Shown in pieces: positions 50,321 to 61,390 of a stretch of DNA of 64,000 bases. Positions within the stretch are counted from its first letter, which is position 1; each line of letters starts with the position of its first letter. Below the pieces are notes generated by a model. That model had not been told where the DNA came from and made no database searches. It saw nothing but the letters and a program-made list of their open reading frames with translations. The DNA lies in NCBI GenBank assembly GCA_029204045.2, contig CM055076.1, positions 12,872,069-12,936,068 of the forward strand, in the 5' to 3' direction. Both the position numbers and the translations under genes were made by a program. This DNA comes from Tillandsia leiboldiana. Its lineage: Eukaryota; Streptophyta; Magnoliopsida; Poales; Bromeliaceae.

Positions 50321-52810
50321 TGTCACGCCCCGGGTGTAAACCAGAACCCGGGCCCGTCTACAGATCCGCCGTGCACACGGTATTTCCCGTGTACACGAAG
50401 CGTCAGTAACCTGCTCAGATATAAGAGATAATAATAAAAGAGCATAAAAGTCAGAGCTGAACTAAAACTACTGTATCTCAGACAGAAACTGGAAGTAAGA
50501 AGTACAACTGTAAAATAAATACAACATCTCTCCCAGCTCACCACAAATATACAACTAGCTGGCAAAAGCCAGACCCAAAAGGAAACATAAAAAAATACTG
50601 TCTGAGAAAACCAGGTACACCAAAAACTCCTGCTAACATCCCTCGGGTGGCTCGCTAACTAATCCGCAATCCTCTTACCTCGATCCGCTGCTGACGGCCC
50701 AGCAATTCCCGCAGAGGACTCTGCAAAACAAGGGGGAAAAAGAACAAAGGAAAGACAATGGGATAAGTACTACTATAAAACAGTAGCCTCCCCTAGTGGG
50801 TAAAGCCTCAACTCAGACATGCCCACCAGGTCAAACAGAGGCAAAAGAGAAGAAAAAGGGGAAAAGCTAGGTATGACAACTGATAAGTGCAATCCCCTAA
50901 AAAGCCTCTACATGTCAAGCTCATAAGAATGGAGAGTATGCATCAGTAGCTAGAAGCCTGCCTAAAGAACCCAACCCGACCACCAGTAGACACTGGTACT
51001 GCCTGCTCTGCCTGCCGCAACGGGTATGCCAGCCTATGCATAACACCGAAGCAAAGGAGTCTCAAGGACTCAAAGTCTGTCTGACGCACACTCCGGAGTG
51101 GTACTCGAGGGGAGCGACCCACACGAGTAAAGTAAGTAGCCGAAAGTAATATGATGTAGCAGGACTGGATCGTGACTCCGATCAAGTAGGAAAAAACCCT
51201 CTACAGAAGATAGCCCGATCCCCCTCACCCAATCTGATGCAATAGTATAACCCGGTCAACCATCTAAAATCCGTGGTTGCCGCAACCCCCTGTCATAAAG
51301 CCCCAATTTGTCCTAAATTCCCAGCAATCTGACTACACTATCCCTGCCCCCGCTCGAACCCGAGCATGCTATCTCGGAAGTCTACATAATAGGAGAAAGA
51401 AATAAAAGCATGGTTTCTCCTAAGTCAAATCCCAGAAGATAGTGTATCAGTAAATAGTGACTCAGCTAGGTGACCAGTTTAAGCATGCAATTGTCCCAAT
51501 ACTTTAGTCTATTTCACATGAATAAATATAATACAGCATCGAGTGTCAAACATACTGTCTCAAGTTAATGCTCCCTATAGCAAGGTCATAAATTCGCTAA
51601 CCTATCACTAAACATGCTGTCCAGGATAAATAACAATTAACCAGAGTAACCAATTTAGAGCAACAAAAGCTAAGGTGACAGTCTCCTTTGAATGATCATC
51701 AATTTATAGCCATCAAATACTATCCCGCCCCTAAACCTGCTGTCCAGAATAATTAAGCGACTAAATAAAGTAATCATGCTATCAACATTATCACCAAGGA
51801 TTAATCATCGATTAATTAGTTTCCTAGTGCATGCAAGGCTACCAACAATAAGCTTAGCATCAATAACATTGGGACACTCTGATGTTCCTAGTGGGCATAC
51901 CAAAGGAGAGGAGTACAACAACCACCCACCTGAAGTGCTAACTGTCCGGATCCGTACAGCAAGAAAATACCAAAACTCCAAATCCTTGCTCCCACAATTA
52001 GCACACCCGAAATATTCCTGGTACAATACAAAGCTCACTAATTACACTTAGGCTCCCAATTATTGCTCTTATAACCACATACAACCTCGGATTCAAAACT
52101 GTTAAATTATCACCTGCAGAAAGTGCCCAGGAAATTCCAAGAAAAATATCACAGCGATCCTCGCGTCGAAAGCTTCGCAACGGTACCTTGCACGCCCAAA
52201 TCTGAGTTCGGTAAGTCAAGATATAAATTCGGCAAGAGGCACACACATACAAAAATCTGTGCTGAAAACTGTGCACTGTTCACTGAGAAAACAGTGATCT
52301 TCACCTCTGATAAAATCTCGGAAAAATCCTAAAAAAATACGAGCGCGTTCCTTGCGATCAGTAGATGGAAAAGTTGTATAAGCTCGTTTCCGTATGACGC
52401 TCGTGCGCAAAGATACGGCCAAAACACCTCGATGCTGTCCATAAATCCACACAGAAAAATGGTCATGAAAGGACCTCGGGATCTGTGCCACAGAATCGAA
52501 ACCGAAGTGAGCGATCAATACGAAAGACGAAGTCCTACCTCTCAGGAGTAAGTCGGCGCAAGAATCGCTAAAAAAGAAGGTCGGGGTAGCCCAGGGAAAT
52601 TTTCACACCGATCAGCGACGAAGAAGAGCACCAACGAAGAACCGTCGCACCGTACCGTAAAATCAGGAACCTTGGGATGCGTGCTCCTAAAAACCTCCAA
52701 ACTCTGCAGGATGATCAAGAACTTGAAGATGAAGAAATCATAAGAAAGGAGCTCGGGGAGATGGGGCTTAGAAATGGGTGAAAAACCCCAAAGAAACAGC
52801 TCGGGTTGCT

Positions 52811-52820
52811 TATTTATAGG
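52811..52820 (-). promoter_or_regulatory. TATA box of LTR2
   Basis: CCTATAAATA on the minus strand, about 930 bp from the LTR start, matching the position in LTR1. Confidence 0.6.
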
Positions 52821-53017
52821 CTGAGGGAAACAAATGCCAAAATCCCGGATTTGTCCCAAGTTCCGGGCGCGCACAGTGCGGCCCGGCCCGGCCCGCGCGG
52901 TTTTCGGGCGCGCACAGGGCGGCCCGGCCCGGGACTTTCGGGCGCGCACAGTGCGGCCCAGCCCAACCGCGCCGTCGGATGGGATCCCGACTTCGTCCGA
53001 CCCGCCTCGGGGCCCGC

Positions 53018-53421
53018 CACGTGTCGCCCGAACAGGCGGCAGCCGTGCAAGCTACCGCGGAGAGCGACACGTGCCCCCAGCCCGCGTCAACGCGGTCGGT
53101 GGCGCCCGCGACTCAGCGGGCGCCACGTGGCGCTGCCCACGTCGCCCGCACCTGCCCGCGTACGGCCACCCGCCCCGAACCTGCCCCGCGCGCCGCGTGG
53201 ACCGCGCGCTCGTGAGCCCGCCAATGAGGTGCTGCCACGTGGCGCGCCCCCGGTCCACGACTCCCCGCGCGCACCTGTGGACCGAGCGCACGTGGGCCGC
53301 CCAATCCGGCGCTGCCACGTGGACACCCGCCGGTCCACGCGCCCCGCGGTGCACCCCGGTCACACCCCCGCCGTTCCATGGACCCAGCCGCGTGCACCCA
53401 CCAATCAGGTGGCGCCACGTG
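53018..53421 (-). promoter_or_regulatory. Array of G-box/ABRE plus CCAAT modules in LTR2
   Basis: Seven CACGTG sites start at 53018, 53068, 53124, 53236, 53289, 53316 and 53416. Three of them (53236, 53316, 53416) have CCAAT exactly 15 bp upstream on the plus strand (53221, 53301, 53401). LTR1 has one such pair at the same spacing. The array lies upstream of the minus-strand TATA box, so it sits in U3. Confidence 0.55.
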
Positions 53422-53754
53422 GCACCCCCGCCGGTCCACGGCTCCCCCATGCACCAGAAAACCAGTAAAACTTCCGGGAGTCCGTTTTTGGGCATCCGGA
53501 CTCGGAATTTAACAAGTAAATAGCCGTTTTCAAGCGTTTTTCCGCGCTGAATCCAAATCCAACCTCTGTTCGGCCTAAAACCTTTCCTAAAATTCGGCAA
53601 AAGCCGCCGGAGGCCAACCCAGCTATCAAAAGCTCACCGAGTCCATTTGTGGCATCCCTTTGATGCACTATGGACTAAACACACCATCAACAGGTGTTTT
53701 GCACAGTGGATTCACGGGAAAAAGCTGCATGGGGTTCAGGGGTCCTACACATCG

Positions 53755-54560
53755 GTTCGATTCTTCCAAAATTTCCGACGAAATTTCTTTACGATCCGCG
53801 CCAATTGTTCTTCAAAATCGGCAAAAGAGATTTCATCGTCGGAACTTGATTCGCTATCTTCTTCCTTTGTTGATTTGAATGCAATACCTGTAAGCTTAGA
53901 AGAAGACTTAGAAGAAACTTGATTAGTAGGAAAAGTCATTTCATAAGTTTGCAAAGCACCTACTAATTCCTCTACACTCATCTCATCCGGATGACTAACG
54001 GTTTCAATGGCGGTAACCTTTGCCCTAAACCGTTCCGGAAGAGTCCGAAGTATCTTTCTTACAACTTTCGACTCCGGGATCTTTTCTCCTAAATTAACAC
54101 AAGTATTGATTACATCTTGAAGTCTAGTGTAATAATCTGTAAACAATTCATGCTCTTCCATATGAATAGAGTCAAATTGACTTGTAAGCATCTGGAGCTT
54201 TTGAATTTTTACAAGATTAGTACCCTCATGTGTAATTTTGAGAATATCCCAAATTTCCTTCGCGGTTTCACACGCGGAAATTCGTGTAAATTCAGTCGAG
54301 GAAAGAGAATTAAATAGAGCGTTCATACCTTTCCCATTGTAAGAAGATCTTTCAAATTCCTCTTTGGACCATCTAGAGCGAGGTTTTGGGGTAGTAGAAT
54401 TTTCTACTTCCTCAACAGGATGCACCCAACCGTCTTCCACGGTTTGCCAAACTCGCTCATCAATTGAGATGAGAAAAGCCCTCATCCGCACTTTCCAATA
54501 CGCATAATTAGTCCCATCAAAAAGAGGAGGTCTATAAATATTACCACTTTCACCCAACAT
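53755..54560 (-). CDS. gag: Element B gag, N-terminal part
   Basis: The ATG at 54560 gives MLGESGNIYRPPLFDGTNYA, the typical start of copia DUF4219/UBN2 Gag, followed by YWKVRMRAFLISID, ACETAKEIWDILKITHEGT, LPERFRAKVTAIE and a Glu/Ser-rich tail (KEEDSESSSDDE). The PBS lies 21 bp upstream. It is interrupted at 53754 by solo LTR2 (TSD CATCG) and continues at 50320 in the same frame. The open stretch upstream of the ATG runs into the PBS and LTR and is not coding. Confidence 0.85.
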
Positions 54561-54580
54561 GATAGATAAACCTAAAACCC

Positions 54581-54594
54581 GCTCCGATACCAAT
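54581..54594 (-). other. Primer-binding site of element B
   Basis: The minus strand reads ATTGGTATCGGAGC directly after the LTR end CCTACA. It is complementary to initiator tRNA-Met with one change (CGG for CAG). Confidence 0.8.
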
Positions 54595-55893
54595 TGTAGG
54601 TTTTTAAGGATCCACAAGGATCTAAATAGGTACTATCAAACAACTAGAAGGGGGGTGAATAGGTGTAATACTTATAAAACCAATCTCAGTGCAAAAATAA
54701 AAACCAATGCGGAAAATAAAAATAGCACACCGAGATATACGTGGAAACTCCAATCCAGGAGAAAAAACACGGGACCAACACGCAATAACAATCCACTAAG
54801 AAAAGAAGAATAACAAGGTGATTACCGACTCCACGGACTCAAACCCCTCCTTCAACTTCTTCGGACCTTGCGCTCACCGATTGGATGTCCACGCAATAAA
54901 CAATCCACTAAGAAAAGAAGAATAACAAGGTGATTACCGTCTCCACAGATTCAACCCCTCCTTCAACTTCTTCGGACCTTGCGCTCCACCGATTGCACGT
55001 CCACTGCACACGTTCGAATCCACGAACGCCACTCGAATCCACGAGCACACGTTTCGAATCCACGAAACGCCTTTAGCACACCGAATCCACGATGCCACGT
55101 CGAATCCACGACGCAAACTCAGCCGATAAGAATATTGGCTTCGATGGTGATCCTTTGCTTAGATTCTCATTGAGGAACCGTAGAAGAAATCTCTAAGCAA
55201 AGATTAGATCAATTCGACAAAAGATATGTTCTTGAAAGAACCGTCGAATTGACCTAAACGAGGCGAAAGAGAAGAACGGTAAAAACCAGCCTCTAGGGTT
55301 GCTCTCGAGTGTTTCTGAATTGATCGGTAAATATCGAGAAACCCTAAGTGTCTATTTATAACCCTTGGAAAAAGATAAAAGTCGGTTTAGTAATTTTATC
55401 CCGATAGGGCATTGTGTACCGGTACCAAATAACGTGTTCCGGTACGCAATGGTGCAAACACAGATTTTTCTATTGTGTTCCGGTACGCGAGTCTGTGTTC
55501 CGGTACGCAATGCAATTTACAGAAAATTCTGTGTCGGGTTTGAGGAACTTCAAGTGTGGTTCCGGTACGCAATGTAAAAACTAATTTTTCTAAGATAAAC
55601 TTTATCCAAAACAAACCAAGTACCGGAATCCAAACTTAAATTAAGTTGTAAGTTAAAACCAAGTTCCTAAAACCAAGTCTAAACCGGGTTTCAATCATTT
55701 CCAGATTCCAATGATTATAAATGAACTTAAATCACCATGATCTATATTTAATCATACCTGGGAGTTGACTTGGGCTCATGTTGAATCTTCAATGAGTCTT
55801 CGAAGGCTGATTTGACAATTTGATCCCTTTAAGACTCCAACTCAACTCACTGACTTGACTCACGAAATATGCCAACACCAAAAAGCCGTAACA
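54595..55893 (-). repeat. Element B 5' LTR, complete
   Basis: A 1299-bp LTR. On the minus strand it starts TGTTACGGC at 55893 and ends CCTACA at 54595. U3 is 55893-about 55330, with (T)TCCGGTACGCAA repeats (55416-55630). The TATA box TATAAATAGA is at 55360-55351. R-U5 is about 55325-54595, of which 55257-54595 is shared with 45563-46225. Confidence 0.8.
55351..55360 (-). promoter_or_regulatory. TATA box of element B 5' LTR
   Basis: Minus-strand TATAAATAGA, followed by a leader with CTCGAGAGCAACCCTAGAGG. It fixes the LTR orientation. Confidence 0.6.
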
Positions 55894-55898
55894 CTTTC

Positions 55899-57225
55899 CT
55901 CTTCCAAACCTTATACTGGGCATGAGAAAATTCTAGTTGGTAATGAAAATTTACTTGATATTACTCAGACAGGTGAAACTCAATTGAATACATCTTCTAA
56001 ATCCTTTGCTCTTAAAAATGTTCTTGTTGTTCCTTCCATCAAGAGAAATTTACTTTCGGTGCGTCAATTCTGTCGTGACAATAATTCCATTTTTGAATTT
56101 GACTCTTCTGGTTTTTCTATGAAGGACAAGGTAACAAGGACGGAGCTTCTGCACCGCCCTAGCTCAGGAACATCACTCTATCCAATTCCTTCTAAAGTTG
56201 CAAGTGTAGGGAATAAGCAACAGATTGGTCTTGTTGCATCTAGATTTAGTAGCGATGTTTGGCATAGACGATTAGGTCATCCCAGTCTTCCTGTTCTTTC
56301 GGCATTTATTAAAAATAATAACATTGTTTCTTATGGTAATTCTGCTTTGACATTATCTGTTTGCAATGCTTGTAACATAGGAAAACATGCTAAACTCTCA
56401 TTTTCTGATTCGGAATCTAAATCTGCTTTTCCCTTTCATATTGTGCATTCTGATGTGTGGCAATCACCTGTTCCATCTGTTTCTGGTTATAAATATTATG
56501 TTATATTTATTGATGATTATTCTCGGTTTTCTTGGTTTTACCTTTTGAAATGTAAACATGAAGTTTTTGAAAAATTTTTCGAATTTAAAGCAATGGTGGA
56601 AAACAGATTTCATAGCTCAATCAAGATTTTCCAATCTGATAATGGTACGGAGTTTGTAAATGATAAGTTTTCCAACCTTTGTTCACAAAATGGAATTTTT
56701 CACCATTTTTCTTGTCCTTATACTCCTCAACAAAACGGCCTCGCCGAAAGGAAGCATAGACATTTAACTAATGTTGTTAGAAGTTTACTATTTCAAGCTT
56801 GTATGCCTCCTCGTTTTTGGGTTGATGCCATTCAAACTGCTGTATTTCTTGTGAATCGAATTCCCTCTCTTACTATTTTAAAAGGACAATCGCCATATGA
56901 AATTCTGCATGGTTGCTCTTCCCCTGACTTGCAACTTGTCAAAGTTTTTGGATGTTTGTGTTACCCTGATGTGCAGGATATTGCAGCTCACAAGCTCTCT
57001 CCTCGGTCACTTCCTTGCGTCTTCTTAGGACTCTCTGATAAACATAAAGGTTTTTGATATCTCCATCCCAGCACTGGCAAGGTTTTTATTTCTCGACATG
57101 TTACCTTTGTGGAAACTGTTTTTCCGTTTTCTTGTCTTTCTAAATTCTCTTTTTCTCCTTCCTCTACTTTTTCCAACCTTGATATGTTTCAAAATTTTGT
57201 TTCAAATCCTCCTTTGCTGGGTGAG
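55899..57225 (+). CDS. copia A integrase (GAG-pre-integrase, rve core)
   Basis: Continues the polyprotein after element B: SSSKPYTGHEKILVGN, the pre-integrase zinc motif (HRRLGHPSL ... CNACNIGKHAKL) and the DDE core. Catalytic residues are D in HSDVW (56451-56453), D in QSDNGTEF (56638-56640) and E in AERKHRH (56746-56748), 36 codons after the second D as in retroviral-type integrases. The chromo-less C-terminus with GCLCYP and FLGLSDKHKGF is copia-like. A TGA at 57055-57057 interrupts the frame, and coding continues beyond it (YLHPSTGKVFISRHVTFVE) to the LTR3 insertion at 57226. Confidence 0.9.
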
Positions 57226-57949
57226 TGTCACGCCCCGGGGTCGAACTGCGACCCGGGCTCGCCAACAGATCCGCCGTCTGTACGGAAACTGCCGCACAGA
57301 CGAAGCGTCTAACCTGCAGAAGAGATCTAAAGCTACACAAGTATCAGAGCTGTAAGGAAGCTAAACAGAAAAGAAGTAGCTGAAACACTAAGTGATAAAA
57401 GTCCAAGTACACTAGTCCACTAACTCCCCAAAACATAGGTACAAAAACACCATCCGGTACAAAAGTGGAAACCAAAAGTACAAGTGACTCTAACACTGAC
57501 TCCACAGACTCGGGTAGGAACTAGTCGGCCACGCCCTTACCCCGGTCAGAAAACTCCGAACGAGCCAAACCTGGAACGGTCGCCTCAGGAACACCTGTCA
57601 TCACAGTGGGTGTGAGATCTACTGCCACAGGCAGATCTCAGTGGGTACCGACGCCAAAACCCACGGTATGCCCACTAAGTCTGCTGGAGACAAAATCAGA
57701 TAGATAGGTAGATAGATAGAATATGAATGCTGAAAATAAATCTATCACTATATGTCTCGATGCAATGCAGGAAACAAGTTCTCAATCCCTCTCGTGGAAG
57801 GCCTGGAAACTCTGAACGGCTGACCCCCTACCACCCTATCAAACGAGAACAGGCAGTAGGCATAGCCGCCCGTAGTTTCCGCCCCCGCACTGGAAGTGCT
57901 AAACTCTCACATGACACTAGTAAGTCATCTCAATTCCATTTATGTATCC

Positions 57950-58730
57950 ACCTGGTAGCTCGGCCAGTGATATGCATCCATCTGGTAACTCGGCCAGTGG
58001 TAGGTATCCCCCTGGTAACTCGGCCAGTGATATGTACCCATCTGACAACTCGGCCAGTGGTATGTATCCCCCTGGTAACTCGGCCAGTGATATATATCCA
58101 ACTGGTAACTCGGCCAGTGTTATGTACCCATCTGGCAACTCGGCCAGTGGTATGTATCCCCCTGGTAACTCGGCCAGTGATATATATCCAACTGGTAACT
58201 CGGCCAGTGTTATGTACCCATTTGGCAACTCGGCCAGTGGTATGTATCCCCTTGGTAACTCGGTCAGTGATATATATCCAACTGGTAGCTCGGCCCGTGA
58301 TATATATCCCCCTGGTAACTCGGCCAGTGATATATATCCAACTGGTAGCTCGGCCAGTGATATATATCCAACTGGTAACTCGGCCAGTGATATATATCCA
58401 ACTGGTAGCTCGGCCAGTGATATATATCCAACTGGTAACTCGGCCAGTGTTATATACCCATCTGGCAACTCGGCCAGTGGTATGTATCCCCCTGGTAACT
58501 CGGCCAGTGATATATATCCAACTGGTAACTCGGCCAGTGTTATGTACCCATCTGGCAACTCGGCCAGTGGTATGTATCCCCCTGGTAACTCGGCCAGTGA
58601 TATATATCCAACTGGTAACTCGGCCAGTGTTATGTACCCATCTAGCAACTCGGCCAGTGGTATGTATCCACCTGGTAACTCGGCCAGTGATACGTATCCC
58701 CCTGGCAACTCGGCCAGTGATATCATTACC
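57950..58730. repeat. 30-bp minisatellite with 90-bp higher order
   Basis: About 26 head-to-tail units of exactly 30 bp, each with CTCGGCCAGTG. Three main variants (ending in ATCCAACTGG, CCCATCTGGC and ATCCCCCTGG) alternate as A-B-C in several places, giving a 90-bp higher-order period. There are no unique spacers. Because 30 is divisible by 3 and the unit lacks stops, long ORFs open on both strands; I do not regard them as genes. Confidence 0.9.
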
Positions 58731-59519
58731 ATTACGCCTCAGGGGCGTAACCCGAGGGGAGCGACCCCAGCGAGTGTCAAACCTGTCTCCTATATCTCAA
58801 CAAATAGTATAGGCAGGCTAAGTCTACGATCAACCAGATCAGAACAACTCAATGCTCAAAGGACAACCCTCACGCTCGTGTCCAAGTCGGATCAACATCC
58901 CTCGACCACAATCAGGTAATTCTGCAAGAAAATCCCGAACCCTCTACAAGACTAGATGTATCACCTACTAAAACATCCGTTTAGGACCATCTCTTGCATA
59001 AAAAGGGTTCTCTCGGTCGATAGAAATGGCCCGGGGCAATAACAGTGCCCACTAACAGGAGGGTGCACCAACGCAAGCCCGGGTTCCTCCAAACCTATCC
59101 TGACTATCCGACAGTCACCAGATAGAACAATAAATGGCAAAAAGGGTCACAATACCTTTGCATACGGAAGCATTATGCGCATTCTGTGATTTGGAAGGAA
59201 AACAACCCACATGGTATAAATCCGCGAAACCGTGCGCCAAACGGAGGTCCCGGCGAAATCCCACAGCTCCACGCGGCAAAACACGCACCACCGGTCACGT
59301 AGAAAGCCAACACTATGCCACAACTGCGAGGTATAAGAGAAACCGGGATCAGAAACACGCGGCCAAAACCCGCGCTCACAACGGCGAAAGAAAACCCATC
59401 CGGCGACGAAAAACGCCGCGCGCGTTGCGCGGAAAAACCCATCGCGCACCCGCCGCAGCGTGACGCCGAGCCGCAGCCTGCGCGGCAAAAAGCGGCGCAG
59501 CTGCACGGCTCCAAAAACC

Positions 59520-60250
59520 CAGTCGCGCAGCACGAAGGCCGCCCGCGCGGGGCCCTGCAGCGCCGCGCGCGGCCTGCAGCCCGCGCGGCCCAAGGGACCG
59601 CCTGCGCGGGGCCCTGCAGCGCCGCGCCCCCATGGCGCGGCCTGCAGCCCGCGCGGCCCAAGGGACCGCCTGCGCGGGGCCCTGCAGCCCGCGCGGCCCA
59701 AGGGGCCGCCCGCGCGGGGCCCTGCAGCGCCGCGCCCCCAGGGCGCGGCCTGCAGCCCGCGCGGCCCAAGGGACCGCCTGCGCGGGGCCCTGCAGCCCGC
59801 GCGGCCCAAGGGGCCGCCCGCGCGGGGCCCTGCAGCGCCGCGCCCCCAGGGCGCGGCCTGCAGCCCGCGAGGCCCAAGGGGCCGCCCGCGCGGGGCCCTG
59901 CAGCGCCGCGCCCCCAGGGCGCGGCCTGCAGCCCGCGCGGGGCCCAACAGCCCCCCCGCGCGGGGCCCCACAGCCCAGGGCCCACCTGCGCGGGGGTCTG
60001 CAGTGCCGCGCGCCTAGCGCGCGGCCTGCACACCGCGCGGGGCCCAGGGCCACCCGCGCGGGGGTCTGCAGTGCCGCGCGCCCAGCGCGCGGCCTGCGGA
60101 CCGCGCGGGGCCCAGTAGGCCACCCGCGCGGGGTCTGCAGTGCCGCGCGCCTAGCGCGCGGCCTGCGGACCGCGCGGGGCCCCAGGGGCCACCCGCGCGG
60201 GGGTCTGCAGTGCCGCGCGCTAGCAGACCGCGCGGGGCCCCGCGGCACTG
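59520..60250. repeat. GC-rich tandem repeat block with PstI-site words
   Basis: Over 80 percent G+C by eye. The recurring words are GGGGCCCTGCAG, GCGCGGCCTGCAG and CCCGCGCGG, in units of about 55 bp that pair into roughly 105-bp units. It occupies the same place in LTR3 as the G-box-rich GC block in LTR1 and LTR2. All frames are open by composition only. Confidence 0.75.
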
Positions 60251-61385
60251 CGCTTGCACCGCAGTGCCGCGCGCGTGCCTGCGGTGCTGCGCGCCTTGCG
60301 CGCAGCCCGCCGCTCGCGCCTCCGCCCAGGCGATGCTGCCGGCGGCCCGGCGCCCTGCTGCACCACAACAGCAGCAGGGCGCTCGCTGCGGGCGGCGCCC
60401 ATGCGCGCCCGCGCAGCGGCCCGCCTCCCTAGCCGCGCGCCGCACAAATTGCACGCGCGCGGCCCGCGCGGCCTCGCCACGACCCCGGACAGCATCACCC
60501 TCCACGAGCAGCAAGGAAAGAAAATAAAAGAGAGGAGAGGAGAGAAGCAAAAACCCCAAACAAATAAAGTAATAAAATAATACCGACCTCGACGAGGCTC
60601 GCCGACCTCGCTCGGCTTCACGCCCTCGCTCGGGGAAGAAAAAGCTCAAGAAACCCTTCTTCTCCTTTCTTCCTTCCCTCTCCCTCTCCTCAGCTTCACC
60701 CCAAGCTACAGGAGCTCCCCCTCTTTTTTTCGGAGAGGAAGGAGGTGAGGTGGAGCCCTATAAAAAGAGAGGATGCCTAATTAAAGAATCTAATTAAGCT
60801 AACTCCTAAGTCCTCTCTGCCAACCCCACCTCAACAGCACACACACAAAAATACACTACCCAATTAAGCCTACACTTGAATTAATTAATTGAATAAAATA
60901 ATCCAAAGTGCCCCGATAACTCACTTTTTGGCTTCGGGCCTTCCGCCGCAGTTCGGAACCTCCCGAACTCCACTGTAATCTGAAAGTACACATGCTAGAG
61001 ACTTTTTCTCCTCAAAAAGCTCAACCGTGGAGTCCGTGTGCTCAATCCAAAAACCGGCTCCAAAACTGCCCGTTCCAACTCACTTTTTGCCCTCGGGTCT
61101 TTCGCGTCAGTCCGGAACCTCCCGAACTTCGCTGTAAACATAAAATACACCTGCTCCAAGTGTTTCCCGATTTTTCTGTAACCCATAGAGGAGTCGGTGC
61201 TTCCCATACCAGACGCCTATCGTGTACAAAGCCCGGAAAAACCCGAATCAAGCTGAGGCTTCCGCGTAGATCCAAATCAACCCGAACTCATCTGTAAACA
61301 AAAAATGGGACACATCCAAGGCAAACTCCTCCGCACCTCACCATCTTGCAAGGTCGGTGCGTCGCCCAAGTCCCGGTATTCTACA
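60251..61385. other. Rest of LTR3, no gene
   Basis: GC-rich to 60490, then purine/pyrimidine stretches, a TATAAAAAG word at about 60759-60767 (plus strand), and two imperfect 150-bp repeats each with CTCACTTTTTG(G/C)C and TCCGGAACCTCCCGAAC-like words (60900-61140). No ORF with a recognisable domain. Confidence 0.45.
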
Positions 61386-61390
61386 GTGAG

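Larger units (their letters stand above)
50321..53749 (-). mobile_element. Solo LTR2, same family as LTR1
   Basis: A 3429-bp LTR in the opposite orientation to LTR1 (plus strand TGTCACGCCCCGGG ... GGTCCTACA), with exact TSD CATCG at 50316-50320 and 53750-53754. The gag reading frame of element B is restored when it is removed. The TATA box is at 52811-52820 (minus) and the GC-rich block at 52860-53450. No internal retrotransposon domains are present. Confidence 0.85.
45563..55893 (-). mobile_element. Element B: gag-only, SIRE-like non-autonomous LTR retrotransposon
   Basis: Inserted in copia A. Flanking TTTTC (45558-45562) and CTTTC (55894-55898) match at 4 of 5 bases, and removing the element restores the copia frame. 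On the minus strand the order is 5' LTR (55893-54595), PBS, gag (54560-49171, split by solo LTR2), an AT-rich stretch, a promoter-like region, the transposon-protein ORF (47409-46222), and a 3' LTR lacking U3 (46225-45563). No protease, integrase or reverse transcriptase is present, so it would depend on another element for mobilisation. Gag with a coiled coil and two zinc knuckles, and a 1.3-kb LTR, resemble SIRE/Maximus elements; this placement is inference. Confidence 0.75.
57226..61385 (-). mobile_element. Solo LTR3, related to LTR1/2, with internal satellites
   Basis: A 4160-bp LTR from TGTCACGCCCCGGGG to TATTCTACA, with exact TSD GTGAG (57221-57225 and 61386-61390). Removing it rejoins the copia frame (LLGE to NPSTIDAIS). 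It shares with LTR1 and LTR2 the first 15-20 bases, AGATCCGCCG shortly after, and the block CGAGGGGAGCGACCC (58753-58767; compare 51106-51120 in LTR2 and 20525-20539 in LTR1). Unlike them it carries a 30-bp minisatellite and an expanded GC-rich repeat block. No internal domains. Orientation follows the TGTCACG end as in LTR2; the transcription direction is uncertain. Confidence 0.8.

Noticed and set aside
57950..58730. CRISPR-like array (regular 30-bp period)
   Set aside because: Units are contiguous with no unique spacers, and the host is a plant.
57727..58919. Long overlapping ORFs on both strands (361, 325 and 271 codons) with 10-residue periodicity
   Set aside because: They translate the 30-bp minisatellite, whose unit length is a multiple of three and lacks stops. 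No initiation context or homologous protein family is apparent.
59147..60649. Long Ala/Arg/Pro/Gly-rich ORFs in several frames
   Set aside because: All frames are open because of extreme GC content and tandem repetition inside LTR3.
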